From: Uloborus plumipes
Taxonomy: Eukaryota; Arthropoda; Arachnida; Araneae; Uloboridae
Direction of reading: 5' to 3'
DNA: 64,000 nt
NCBI GenBank assembly: GCA_038373865.1
Contig: JAXGGA010003377.1
Span: forward strand, 39,853 to 103,852
In this document: in pieces, positions 14,405 through 25,740 of the stretch
Numbering within the stretch: position 1 is the stretch's first letter
Layout: each line of letters opens with the position of its first letter
Position numbers and translations under genes: made by a program
Notes under the pieces: model-generated
The model's database searches: none
What the model was told of the DNA's origin: nothing
Seen by the model: only the letters and a program-made list of their open reading frames with translations

Positions 14405-14548
14405 TCTGTACCTCAGAACCAGACTAACGTAAGTCCATTTTCGTCATTTTTCGGTAGAGGGGAAAAACGATTGTCGAATACATCGTTTTTCCCCTCTACT
14501 GAAAAATGACGAAAGTGGACTTACGTTAGTCTGGTTCTGAGGTACAGA
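14405..14548. mobile_element. 144-bp foldback miniature element, copy 1
   Basis: Almost the entire element is one inverted repeat. It starts TCTGTACCTCAGAACCAGAC and ends in its complement, with only a short central loop near GTCGAATAC. TA flanks both sides (14403-14404 and 14549-14550). The copy at 60699-60841 differs by three substitutions and a single-base deletion. The transcript would fold into a long hairpin. Frames through it on either strand are artefacts. Confidence 0.9.
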
Positions 14549-14551
14549 TAT

Positions 14552-15877
14552 TGTGACTAGAGAAGATTTAAAATTAGGCTCAGTGGCATAACAGACCATG
14601 GGGGCCAAATCGAACTGTGCCCATCTCAGTTTTCGCAACAAAGGACTTTGGGGATGCAAGAGAAAATGTTCCAATTAGGCGGGCCCCAGGGTTTATCTCC
14701 CAAACAAGCTTGTTACTATTTAATCGATTCACTGAAGGAATAAAAGGGTGAATCAACCGTGCCCACCCCGGGTATGTGACGTAGACACGCGAAGTTCTAT
14801 CTGATGAACCACCGGGCTTAGAGAAACTTATCCCGCCAGTCAGAAATACCCCGTGATAGCTCAAATTTCAAGTGTTTTGCTTTGGAGCCAGAAGGTTCAA
14901 CATTTCAATCGCAAAGTCGTAGCTAGTGGTTTAAGGGACAGGGAAGCAAGTTGGGTGTTGTGTTGCTCTGAGCAGTCTTAGAGGAAACATTTTAACGAGA
15001 GAAGAACGAGTAAAAATCCATTTTGAAATATTCAACTGCTATCAAAAATGAAGGACAGCCACCTTGTCTAGTGATCAGAGAAGTTCAGGTCAATTTACGG
15101 TACATTTAGAAAAGTGAAGCAGCGCACCCCAAATTGTCAGTCTAGTTAGCACAAGACAACACCAACAACACACCAAAAATAAAGATGACAATCTAGACTT
15201 TGTGCAGGTCGTATATACGAAATTCCTTCCCCTGATTACCGTAATTACTAATTTCAATGAAAGAAAAAGTTTCTATCACAATGTATTTTTGTGATATTAA
15301 ATAGTCTAACGGGGATAAAGGGTAATGCGTAGTACGGCACATTAGGACAAAAGAGGTAGGGGGGAGGCTTCGTTGTAAAAATGTTGAAAACTCCTATGAA
15401 ACCGTCAACTAAACTAACGAAGTGAGAAGCAAAGACATGTAATGTGACAGTTGAAAGTTTATTACGTCATCCCGTAATTTGTTAAATTTAACATTGTTGA
15501 ATATGTACAAAGGGATGGCGTATTTTTGAAAAAAAAAAAAAAAAAAAGTTGAAAGTTTAGACTAAAACACGAGCAAAGTTCAAACTGTAGATATGCATTC
15601 CATTAATTTTTTTTATAAATTATGCTGAAAAGCAGCACCTTCCAGGAGAATACGATCTCTTTATAAAGATTATTTGTTTCTGCCATTTGTACTAGTTACT
15701 GCCAAATTTTTTATATTGTCACTTGCACCCCTTTGTTTTAGATCAGTCCTTCTCAATATCTGGAGACGCTTAGGCGAAAATTGGGGGAAATTAAAGAGAG
15801 ATAACAATGAGATATTGTGAGGGCTGTCTTCAACAATTTCGAGGACATTTAGGGTTGTTGCAGTTGCTTCAAGGATA
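14552..15877. other. Spacer with a possible hAT-like left end
   Basis: At 14581 CAGTGGCATAACAGACCATG resembles hAT-type termini. The next 280 bases are less AT-rich, but I found no matching right end or duplication. The 94-codon minus frame at 14580-14864 has no known motif. The remainder is AT-rich with poly-A near 15531-15547. Confidence 0.4.
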
Positions 15878-15907
15878 CATCATCATCATCATCATCATCA
15901 TCATCAT
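15878..15907. repeat. (CAT)10 trinucleotide microsatellite
   Basis: Ten uninterrupted CAT units. They give a run of isoleucines in a chance 100-codon frame (15807-16109) that is not supported as a gene. Confidence 0.97.
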
Positions 15908-17246
15908 TGTTGAGCGTAACAAAATGTATAAAGTTAAAACATTTATTAAATTACTAAAGGAATATATAACCAAAATATTTTCTGCTATAATGAGACAAAA
16001 ACCCACATTATTTAATATTTCTTTACTTAATACTATTTGCAATTTAACTGATCATCAAAATAAATATTATTACATTTTGAATTCATCGTTATTGTTTATC
16101 ATATCTTGAGTTTTTCGCTTCATATGTTGCATTTTGATACCTCGTTATTGGAAACCAAGTTATTTCCATGAAAACAGTAAACTTATGCTGTGCAAAATTT
16201 TTAACTATTGCGGGAATTGAAACTAGAATTTAAAAACATAACATGACTGTCGCAGGGCTAACGTTAATTGCGCTAACGGGATCATTTACAAATACATAAA
16301 AGTTATATTTACTTATTTTGCTAAAGAATTAAGCAAAAACGTATTGAGCTAAAACATGTTCAATGACCAGCTGTGATAATCTATTATCCAGTTTAAAATA
16401 TATTCAGATTTAGAGTACAGTTCTCGTTAAAGTTGTACTGCAGCTTTAGTGTCAAATAATTGAACGCATTTTTATTTTTTAGCATTGCACTTTATGAGGA
16501 GTGGTATGGGAGGCATTAAAAAGCATAGTTAAAAACTGGTTAATGAGCATTAAAGAAGTTGAGAATTCCTGTTGTCGGTGCATCTATTGCAGATGAAGTC
16601 AATGAAAAAGTACCATTATTTTTCAAAAAGTACGATAATTTTTTTTGGTAAATGAACGAAAGTTACATATTTATTCATCACCTGCAGATGATTTATAAAG
16701 GACGTATTACCATACAATTACAGCATATACATACAAATTATTTGAAAATAGTTGAGGAATTGAAGAAAGAAAATATTTTGCGTTTTCCGCAAACATTCAG
16801 AAGAATATTTCATAGTAAATCCTGCTTGATATGTATTCTTTCACGTCTAGAAATTGGCTGTCAACGTCACCGTCAAAACTGCCATGCAAGTTGAGATGAA
16901 GAATTCATAGACAGTCATTGTCAAAGTCTATTTCTAAGCAAATATTTCTATTAAATATTTCAGAGAATATCAAAACTGTTAAAAAGGATGTTCAACGCAT
17001 AAATTGTAAATTGTCTTTTTTTTAAGCTTTCCATAACATAAAGAATTTATATGATGCTGTCTCTGTAAGTAAGTGAAGTAAGTAATTACAAAAATAAATC
17101 ACACTTAACAGATGGTTAGAGCAAGAAGGATTTCCTTTTTTCTCAGATTAAAATAAATACTTTACTTTTAACATGCTAAAAATTTGGTGAGACCTAACTG
17201 TATAAAATTAGTGGAAGCTTTGTCGCCTCCACTGTTCTGGAATATT
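15908..17246. other. AT-rich spacer
   Basis: Short chance frames only; no repeat or family motif was recognised. Confidence 0.5.
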
Positions 17247-17255
17247 TTAACTAAC

Positions 17256-17471
17256 GGAAGCGCCCTCCGTAGCTCTGTTGCGCTGGAGATGTTGCGTTTT
17301 CTAAGCGCCGGAGGCTGTGGGTTTGATTCCTGCCTTGCCTTGGGTGTCATTTCCATCTATATTGTAAAATCTTTCCTTTGTTTGTCCGTAGGCAAGACGC
17401 CTGGTACGCAGGCCTATATCTATGAGGAGCTGAGTAGTTTCTTAACAAAGAATAAAGAATTAAACTGATAA
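17256..17471 (+). mobile_element. tRNA-derived SINE
   Basis: Read on the plus strand, an A-box-like TAGCTCTGTTGCGCTGG (17270-17286) and a B box GGGTTTGATTCC (17319-17330) are spaced as in a tRNA. An unrelated body and an A-rich tail ending AAAGAATAAAGAATTAAACT follow. The 7-base direct repeat AACTAAC (17249-17255 and 17472-17478) is a plausible target duplication. SINEs are copied by LINE-encoded reverse transcriptase. Confidence 0.65.
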
Positions 17472-17478
17472 AACTAAC

Positions 17479-18558
17479 TGTTGAAAAGTGACGAATCTCA
17501 TTGGAAAGGTTACAACATAGGAATGCAACATAGTTACTAAATTATGACTAAGGTTGCACCAGAAGTTTTTGTTAAATATTAGAGAAATTGTTTATAAGTT
17601 TGTGCATTGGAAAAAAAATATATGTTCAGATTTTCTTGGGAGGTTTATATTTTTAAGTACAAGTTGATTTATACTTCAAGTTGCTATTCAATGATTTAAA
17701 ATCCGAAGCTATTTTTTTGTTTAGATTATAGCTAACTGAAAGTATACAAATAAGTTAGCAGGTTACTATACTTAAAATTACCAACAATATGCTCATGGTT
17801 TCTTACATAACATACAAATCATTTTCATTCATATATTGCAGTGACAGTAAAAAAAAAAAAAACAGCAATTTCATGATTAAACACGCTTTGGTTTTATCGT
17901 CTTCCCTATACAAACTCAAGGTTTATGCTTTCTCACAAGCAAAATATACTAATACAATTACATCTTCATTTCAATCACAGGTAAAGCATCTTAAATCGTT
18001 TTCTTTATGAGAAGTTGTAGAACCCGTGGGTGGGATCCACAACCCTCTGATTTCTGCTCGCATACAGTTTGCTGAGCAAGAGCTTTTCACAGCTCTGTCA
18101 CAGAATCTTTTATAGATTTCTTTTATAAGAGGTTACGCGCTCTGTGTCGATCTTGACTTTTAAGCATCACTTCGAATTTTCCCTCAGTTTTTTTTTCAAG
18201 TTGTTTTGTCTTTAGTTAAGACTTTGTACAATAAATTGTGAAAGTTTCAAACAACAATTATAGTTTTCTTAAAATCGGCAGAGCCATAACCATTGCAGCC
18301 ATTTACAATGTTTTCCGTGCACTTTTTTTTTAATCAGGGCACGAACAAATACTTGACAATATCTAATTGCAACACATCGTTTTACAATATTCAAAATTTT
18401 TAAAAATCTTTCTTAAAAACTAAAGTGTTTTTTTTTTTTAAATTGTCTTTGTGTAGAAAATTTGTAGCCTGTTTATCAACGTCAGTTTTGGCTTTGTGTA
18501 CATGTAGCGCGTTCGAGCTTCTTTTGCGACCATATGTTCCTGTATGAGTCATACTGGA
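17479..18558. other. AT-rich spacer
   Basis: No feature recognised, apart from homopolymer runs. It ends in GTTATCATCATC next to the LINE remnant. Confidence 0.5.
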
Positions 18559-19052
18559 TTAAATATAATTGTTATCATCATCAAAAGCACAACAGCCTTT
18601 TGCAGGCCAAAGCCGACTTGCTAACTTTCCTTCAGTTGACCCTGTTAGTCTCCATCTGTTGATTCCCATTAGCTTTGGGTCTTTCTCGACGTCTTCCAAC
18701 CACTGAGTAGGTGGTCGTCCTCGACGTCTAACCCCTTCACAATTTTCAAAAAGTCCCTTTTTGGTAGGAACAGCATCAGCATATCTATGAAGATGTCCTA
18801 GTCACCGAATACGTAAAGCTTTTAATGCTCTCACAATATCGGTCCCGGCAAATTTTTAATACTTTCGGTAAATTTCATGGTTGGATAGGATTCTTCATCT
18901 ATTGTTCGCTGGAGTAGGTCCACAAAATTTTCTTAGGATTTTTTTTTTTCAAAAATAATCAAATTTTCCTATTATGCTTTATTGAGGGACCAGCATTTGC
19001 TTCCATCCAAAATAATAGGTATGATTGAAGTTTTATAAAGACTCAACTTCGT
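18559..19052 (-). pseudogene. Non-LTR retrotransposon reverse transcriptase C-terminus, broken
   Basis: The minus strand encodes fragments typical of the end of LINE reverse transcriptases (CR1/Jockey/RTE-like proteins). The first, in about 19049-18975, reads LYKTSIIPIILDGSKCWSL, matching the family's LYKT.IRPVLLYGSE.W block. The second, in about 18829-18590, contains IR*LGHLHRYADAVPTKK, GVRRRGRPPTQWLEDVEKD and a RLWPAKG.C end. A TGA replaces the usual tryptophan before LGH, further stops and frameshifts lie between the two fragments, and an 11-T run interrupts the middle. The fragment is 5'-truncated, which is usual for LINE copies. It is old and cannot make protein. Just past the frame a GATGATGATAAC tail follows on the minus strand. 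Confidence 0.8.
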
Positions 19053-20122
19053 GTTTAGGGAAATAAACTAAGAAATAAACTTTTTATCGCTCCTTAAATT
19101 TATGCCTATGAGTTCTGAAACACGGTATACTGAGCATAACATTTTCTGATCTAAAATAAAGTTTCTGCTCATAGCCCCCCCCCTCCCTTTTTTTTCAACG
19201 ACATATGTCCCATAAATATTTCTTCTCGTGCTTGGTCATTCTTCTTAGTAAAATTAACTGTTTAATTTTTCTGAAATGTCTTTGTTTTCATTAACAAAGT
19301 AAATTAAAATTCTTGTTTATACTGTAAATACTTAAAAATCCAGTCTTGAATGATAAATATGAAGAAAAATATAGTTCAAAATGAAAAACAAGGTTTAAAA
19401 ATCAACAACGCATCAAAGCATTTCTGTCTTACCAAATATTTCAATAGTTAGTTGCATTAGTTAAACCATTCCTATTCAATAATTTCAGCGAAGAGAATTG
19501 TTAAAGGAAAAGAAATTCCACAAAGCACTTTGGATCAATCATGCATGAAAAGTTGCGATTTTTTCCTCTTTAAACGAAGAAAGAATGCCGATTTCGCACG
19601 CGTGGATAGATTCAATATCCTGCTTTCAGATATTTCCTTCAATACTTTAGTTTGCTTTGTGCTTCTTCCAGCGTCTTTATCTTTCAGTGCTTAAGACTGC
19701 GAAGGATATCGACCGCAAATGGGCTTGTGTTTGTTTATTTTTTTAAAAGATTAAAATTTATAAATGTGTAAGAAAAATTATCAGCTTTATGAACAGTGGG
19801 TTTGTAAAGTCTTGTACTGAAAAAGAAAATTTCTCTGAAACAATATTTGAGTTCTGTATGTATTTCTTTTTTTTTTTTTTTAACTTTGATTTTCATCTCG
19901 GTAAGTTTTTTCCTTCAACTGTACTGTAAGGTACTTGCACTCAATATGGACATCCTAGGGAGAATATATTTGTTTCACCTCCGTATACACGTCACAGGAC
20001 TTCAAAAATGTATCAACAATATCCATGGGGACTGTTGACTAGCTTTATTAAAATTGGCGACTTTGTAAGTGTTGTGGTTTGATTTAAATGATAAAAACGA
20101 AAAAATGTTTACTAGTGTGTAT
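19053..20122. other. AT-rich spacer
   Basis: No recognisable feature beyond homopolymer tracts. Confidence 0.5.
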
Positions 20123-20186
20123 ATAAGGAACTACCTGTCTCTGTTGTGGACATAGATGTCTATATTAGGGACAGGTGGTTCCTTAT
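20123..20186. repeat. Imperfect hairpin, 18-bp arms
   Basis: ATAAGGAACTACCTGTCT (20123-20140) and its inverse copy at 20169-20186 match at 16 of 18 positions. The loop contains a further GACATAGATGTC palindrome. It may be a miniature-element remnant. Confidence 0.6.
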
Positions 20187-20632
20187 GGACCTACAAAAGG
20201 GGGAAAAGCCCCTCTCCCTCTCTCAAGATATTCTAGAGGGGTAGGGGAACATTTTTGATTGTGACTCTTAAATAAGTCTAATACTTTCACTCTTAATTTA
20301 TAATGTAACGTTCGGATACTATAATTAGGATAAAAAATACTCTTTTTAACATAATATTTATTTTGAATTAGTATATGGACAAAATAGCATTAACAAATAA
20401 TTTACAAATTCGTGAATCTGATTATTAACTTGCTGTACTTCCAATACAGACGAAAGTTGTCCATGTTGAAAATCGAAAGCAATTTCATTGAATCTTGTAA
20501 TACATTAATAAAGAAAGCATTTTTAGCTACATATGCAAAAGACGATGAAAAGCGATACTAGTGCATATACATAAGGTACTCTAGCTATTAAAACCAATCA
20601 CATTCGAACATCCATTTAAATTTTGCTAAAAA

Positions 20633-20677
20633 CTACCATATTGAATGTAAAGAGTATCTTTACATTCAATATGGTAG
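20633..20677. repeat. Perfect 20-bp-arm hairpin
   Basis: CTACCATATTGAATGTAAAG (20633-20652) is followed by a five-base spacer AGTAT and its exact inverse complement (20658-20677). Perfect arms suggest a recent origin or selection for structure. Confidence 0.9.
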
Positions 20678-21015
20678 CTTTAAAAGCTAAAAACGAATAG
20701 TAACTAAAAATATATTTTACATTTAACTAGTTATTCGAAAAAAAAAAAACTATTTGACAAAATATCTGTAACCGTCGTTGCCATTACTACCACGAATGGC
20801 TGCCTATTTTGGAAAGTAAAAATGCCTATTTTAAAACTTTTTCAAAAAAAAAAAGAATGTCTATAAAGTACGGTGCGTAGTAATGTTCAACTTTCTTATG
20901 CTGGAAGTTTTTGAGTTTATCATTAGGGGCAGCCCATAAATGATATTCCACTTTTTTCGAGTTATTTGACCCCCCCTCTACTCCTTTATGATGAAGCGTC
21001 AAGCTTCAGTCTTTG

Positions 21016-21348
21016 CTATACTACACTGCAAGGTTTTTTGACAAAAACATCGTGACGTTAGCCTATGAAAAACGAGCTAGATAAAACGCTGTGGCGTACG
21101 CTTAGAGAGCATATAACCCAACTTTGCCCGCCGGGTCATTAGGCCTTTTGGTCCAGCTGCCAAAGCACTGGGCTGCGACCACAGAGGTACCCGGTTCTGT
21201 CCCCCGGGGGGGGGGACACCGTCCATCACGTACGCCGCAACGTCAGAGCCTACTTAGCGAATTAGAGAGATCGCTGACTGCTTGTGAGCTCTTATTGGCT
21301 CGGCCTGTAGTGACGTTCAGTGTCAACTTAAGTTGCTGTCTAGTATAG
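21016..21348. mobile_element. CTATACTA inverted-repeat element, copy 1 (interrupted)
   Basis: Terminal repeats CTATACTACACTGCA and, inverted, CTATACTAGACAGCA enclose sequence closely matching the copy at 25275-25479. Shared blocks include GTTAGCCTATGAAAAACGAG and GTGAGCTCTTATTGGCTC. Relative to copy 2 it carries an extra tRNA-like segment (21089-21238) after AAAACG. No transposase is present; it is a miniature DNA element of unresolved superfamily. Confidence 0.75.
21089..21238 (+). mobile_element. 150-bp tRNA-like insert with GGCGTACG inverted ends
   Basis: The insert is bounded by AACG on both sides (21085-21088 and 21239-21242) and is absent from the related element at 25.3 kb, which reads AAAACG followed directly by TCACAGCC. 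It begins CTGTGGCGTACG and ends, inverted, TGCGGCGTACG. Inside are a tRNA-like A-box region TGGTCCAGCTGCCAAAGCAC and a B-box-like GGTTCTGTCCC, then a G-run. The combination of tRNA-like promoter boxes and terminal inverted repeats is unusual. A degenerate SINE with chance inverted ends is the alternative. Confidence 0.55.
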
Positions 21349-21529
21349 TTAACTTTTACCTTCAAATGAAAGTGAAAAGAAATTAATGAGTAAAGAAACA
21401 GAAAAATGAATGGTCATTGCCAGATGTGCTTAAAAAGTAAAAAAGGTTGAAAAAAGTTTTGATTTATAAAATTCATTAAGAGAGCAACGTTTAAATTTTT
21501 GAAGCAAAACGTTCGATAAGCCTTCAAAC

Positions 21530-21734
21530 GGAGGCTGTGGAGACCTGATCGGTAAGGCGTCGGGCTTCCTGACCGATGGGTCTCGGGTTCAATCCTAGCA
21601 AAGATCTTCCATGTTCACTAAGGGCCACTAGGGGAAGTTAAATATATTCCTGGTTACAAAGTTATCCAATTGGGAAAGTCACATGTAGTGGTAGGGATAT
21701 GGGTGGCCCTGAAGTGTTTGTGTGTGCGTGTACT
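21530..21734 (+). mobile_element. tRNA-derived SINE
   Basis: The head GGAGACCTGATCGGTAAGGC (A box near 21545-21560) and B box GGGTTCAATCC (21585-21595) resemble the head of the 40.3-kb SINE (CCCGATCGGTAAGGC). The body ends in GTGTTTGTGTGTGCGTGTAC. The 7-base direct repeat TTCAAAC (21523-21529 and 21735-21741) is a plausible target duplication. Confidence 0.65.
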
Positions 21735-21790
21735 TTCAAACTTGTAAATTGTAACCATGTCAAATGTACAAATTAGAACAGTTCAAAGAA

Positions 21791-24700
21791 TTTTTGACTG
21801 TTGTGCAGATTTTCTCATTTGAATTTAAAAAATTTTCGCATAATGGCACATGATCAACATTAATATTAATCTGAATATCATAAGAAACTATTACGTATTT
21901 AGAAAAAAAAATCTTTAATTTATGTTCTAACACTTATAACTCCAAGATAAATACGGGTGATTCTATCTTATCTTTTAATGTACTGCTCTTACTACAAGAA
22001 CTTCGAATTTGCTTAAACTCTTATTCTGCATTATTGCTAGCTCGTAAAACAAAATTTCTATTTCTTTAAGTAAGCATTATTATTTTTTCATGAAAGTAAT
22101 TATTACAAGAAAAAAAATCATGTAAAACTAGAGTTAAAAAATCTACCTTGGTGAATTCGAGTTAAAAAAACAGCATAGTAAATAATCTGAAAGCATTAAA
22201 TTCGAATTAATTCCAAATGCATTACTTTTCTGCTTTCGATAAACATAAAGAAGATATATTTAATGAGCTCTTGCTTTTCTGAAAAAAGAGAGAAAGAGAA
22301 AAAAAGGTAACTGATTTTAAAGAACTAGTACCTGAAAAGTGACGACGAATATTAGTTTCATTTAGATCTGGTAAAAAAGTGTTAAATGTATATACTAAAG
22401 TTCATCGTTTCGAAACACTTTAAGAAAAAAAAAATACACATTAAGTAAAGAAAATTAATTAACACTAAAACAAGAGCGCATTTAAAATACTTTGAGAATT
22501 ACATCCCTTTTTCAAGCAAAACTTCCAAGCTGACTAAATCAATAGATTAAAGTGATGTTGGTACAAAGAAGGAATAATTAAACAAAATATTAAACTCAAA
22601 AGGGTTAAACTCATACAGACACTAGTGTACAGAACATACTAAAGAGTAAAAAACCTAATGGAAATGTAGAGTTGCAGATCCTCCCCGTAGGCGAAGATAA
22701 GCAAATATCAAGCAGATCTGTTATGGAAAACACAAAATGCAGTTTTGCTATCAGTTCGGGGTCATCTTTCTGAAATAGTCATAAAAAAACTGCAGGAAAA
22801 TAACCTCATATAAAAGCTGAGTACATCTTTACACAGGTAGCTAAAAAATACTTTAGCGTACACGTGTTAGCACAAGTTCGCAGATAATGTTCGTCTCTTT
22901 TCCTGACAATTTCTTTCATGCCCCTTTCTTCGTATTACATTGTGTTTGAAATGTGTTTAAGGGCAAGTTTTGTCTGTTTGGCAGGAGCTTCTTTTTTTTT
23001 TTTTGTTTGCTTGTGTGAAAAAACTAGCATTTTGCAAACTCTTTTTCGAATTATGTTTATTTTCGTGTCATACGAACTTTCGCCGTGAATATAGTGTGGA
23101 ATATGATGAGTGTGTTTGAATAATTTTAGTTTTTCAGAATTTAGAATTCTTTACTAAACTGTGGAGTTGAAAAATTATTACTTTTCTAACAAGCCATTTT
23201 TTCCTCCTTTTTGTAGTTTTTTTTTCTTTGCCTTCGATAAAATTATTTTTAAAAAAGGTCACTGATATCGAAAAAAACTAGGCATTAGTTGCGGTTATTT
23301 CATTTTTCATTTTTTTTGGATTCAATAAATACGCCTTTTCTATGATTATCTTCAACTAATTATGTATTAATACCTTTAAATAAACTATCTTCTTACAGCT
23401 CTCTATTACGATGTGATGTATTTAAATTATGTAAAGCAAACTAATTAATTATTTTCTGTAATTACTTTGAGTTAAGTGATTTTTTTTCGAGAATCATGTT
23501 CATTTATCGAAATTTATATTAATTAATATTATATAGTTCTTGTTTTAGCCTTAAAGTAATTTTTGATCAGTTTTGTAACCAATGTTATTTTTCAATTTCT
23601 CTACAAACAGTTTTTTTTATATTCAAATTATTAAAAGGAGAAAAAGAAAAAATATAAAATCATTTTTGGTTATTTTATAATAGCAGTTGTAAAAAAAACT
23701 ACTGACTTAAAACAAGCAATTTACATCTATAAAGAGCAGTAAGTGGACTAATTGAACAAACATTACTTTTAATTAAAAAAATGTTTGTAAAGCTAATTAA
23801 ATTAGGTAATTTTAAATATATTAGGCACGTCTTTTGACAGAACAAAAATTTAAACAATTTTTAAAACTCACGTAGAATGGAACTCATTTACTTCTATTTT
23901 AAGAATACTCCACCTCATTACGTACAAGCATTTATTCTTTGTAACAAGAGGAATAAAAGAATTTTTGAATTGCAAATTAATTTTGTAGAGATAAAATGTC
24001 AAAATATGTACAAACAAATGTTTAAAAACGAATTGATGTTCAGAAGGTTTTATGCATATTTAATAGGTCCCAAATGTTTTATTCATGGAAAACAATAGGA
24101 TTGATTTTTGAATGTTTTTGGCGAAAACTTCCTTTGCATAAACTAAAATGAACATGATACACAGTGCTTACTAAATTTTAATAAAATCGATTTCAAAGTT
24201 TGTTTTGGAGTGAATTCAAATTTAGTCTCTTATATGCGTAGGTTTTAGAATATCGTTTCTGATTAAAAATGAGCGTGTTTGATCGTGTGGGAGCAATAGA
24301 AGTTATACCTCTTATATCATGATTTATTTCTCTGAGAGAAATTTCAGTTTAGATAAAAGCTTACTTCTAGCAAACGAAGAATGTTGTGGGTACAATGAGC
24401 AGAACTACTATTTTGAGCTTTTAACTAGAGTATTTTGTAGTTAACCGTAGTTTATCATTCAGTAATACGATTGATTCTTGTTTACAAATGCATACACGGT
24501 AACTATACCCTGTTACTTTTAAATAGACGTATCAAGTTTAGAAATGATTCGTCGTCTCCAAGGAAATTATACGAAAGAAAACAGCTTCCCTCTTTTTTAT
24601 GTCCTTATTATGTTATATTGTTTTATCTCATTTATTTTAGGTTTATCGAATGAAGTTTACGCTTTTATTTTTCTCAACATATCTCAGTGATTTCTAAACA

Positions 24701-25274
24701 TTTTCCAGCAAATATAGTGCTAAATAGTTTGTTTTAGCAAGACCTGCTATCATAAGTAACCGCTATATAAATACTTCAAAAAGTATTTTATTAACGTTGC
24801 TTGAATTATAGTTTACGCACAAAGCAAATTTAATTGTTTGCGTTTAACCATTGCTGCAAAAGCGAAGTGGGAAAAAAGTTTACAGCGCCGTAACTATGAC
24901 AACCACTAGGGGAAAAGTGCGGAGAGTAGGAAATTAATATTTCTTTCAGACGCCAGCTCTTGTTACACAGGGTATAGGTAACATAATCGAAATTAGTGAT
25001 CGTTGAAGAAAAAAGTTACCATGCAGAAACGTTAAATCTACTTAATTGAATAAAGATAGTAATGATACATTTATCATACAACAAACTCGGTATGTTTACC
25101 ATCCCTGAATATAGTTCAATATGATGGGTCCCGAAGTGGCCTGCACGACAAAACGAGCTCTTTGGGGCACGATAAATGTTCACCTTTGTGTCATCTCACC
25201 GCTGCATTCGAAAAGGATCACGGTGCGGAATATCGTCGAAGCGGGTAAGTGGATGTTCTCTTGTGCCAACTAGC
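21791..25274. other. Long AT-rich spacer
   Basis: Contains chance frames (such as 23877-24098 and 24471-24653) with no motif. A less AT-rich patch at 25130-25260 lies directly before the next element, and I did not recognise it. Confidence 0.5.
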
Positions 25275-25479
25275 CTATACTAGATTGCAACCTTTCTTGA
25301 CAACAGCATCGTGACGTCAGCGTGACGTTTGCGCGACGTTAGCCTATGAAAAACGAGCTAGATAAAACGTCACAGCCTACTTGGCGAATTAGAGGAGATT
25401 GCTGACTGCGTGTGAGCTCTTATTGGCTCCGCCCGTAGTGACGTTCATCAGTGTCAAGTTAAGTTGTATTTTAGTATAG
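25275..25479. mobile_element. CTATACTA inverted-repeat element, copy 2 (empty-site copy)
   Basis: Ends CTATACTAGATTGCAAC and, inverted, CTATACTAAAATACAAC. It lacks the tRNA-like insert found in the copy at 21.0 kb, and so preserves the uninterrupted sequence at that position. It has extra CGTGACG-type duplicated bases near 25310-25340. Confidence 0.75.
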
Positions 25480-25481
25480 CA

Positions 25482-25740
25482 ACTTGCGGTGCTCTGTTTC
25501 ACTTTTTCAACTGTACCGTCATTTGATGTTAAGTCCGACTTCCACTGTACACACATGCCATAGGGACCCGTTTAGAGGGTAGTCAACCATTCACAGCACG
25601 AAAACACATTCGCACAAAGAAAGGGCAATGACAGGGGGGAGGAAATACATCTATGCCCGAGTCGAGATTCAACCCCGGGACCTCCCCATCAGCAGTCAGA
25701 CTTTTCTGAACACTAGACAAGATAGCCTCTCAGGGTTATT
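25482..25740 (-). mobile_element. tRNA-derived SINE, family shared with 41.0 and 51.5 kb
   Basis: On the minus strand the B box GGGGTTGAATC (around 25664-25676) is followed by a body containing TTTCTTTGTGCGAATGTG. Next come CCCTCTAAACGGGTCCCTAT and GGCATGTGTGTAC, all shared with the two other copies. The 3' end is shortened and lies next to the 25275-25479 element. Boundaries are approximate and no target duplication was identified. Confidence 0.75.

Noticed and set aside
14581..14864. hAT element starting CAGTGGCATAACAG
   Set aside because: No matching right end or convincing 8-bp duplication was found; ATTAGGCT/ATTAGGCG nearby lacks a partner terminus.
15807..16109. 100-codon frame with an isoleucine run
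   Set aside because: The run is the (CAT)10 microsatellite; the rest has no motif.
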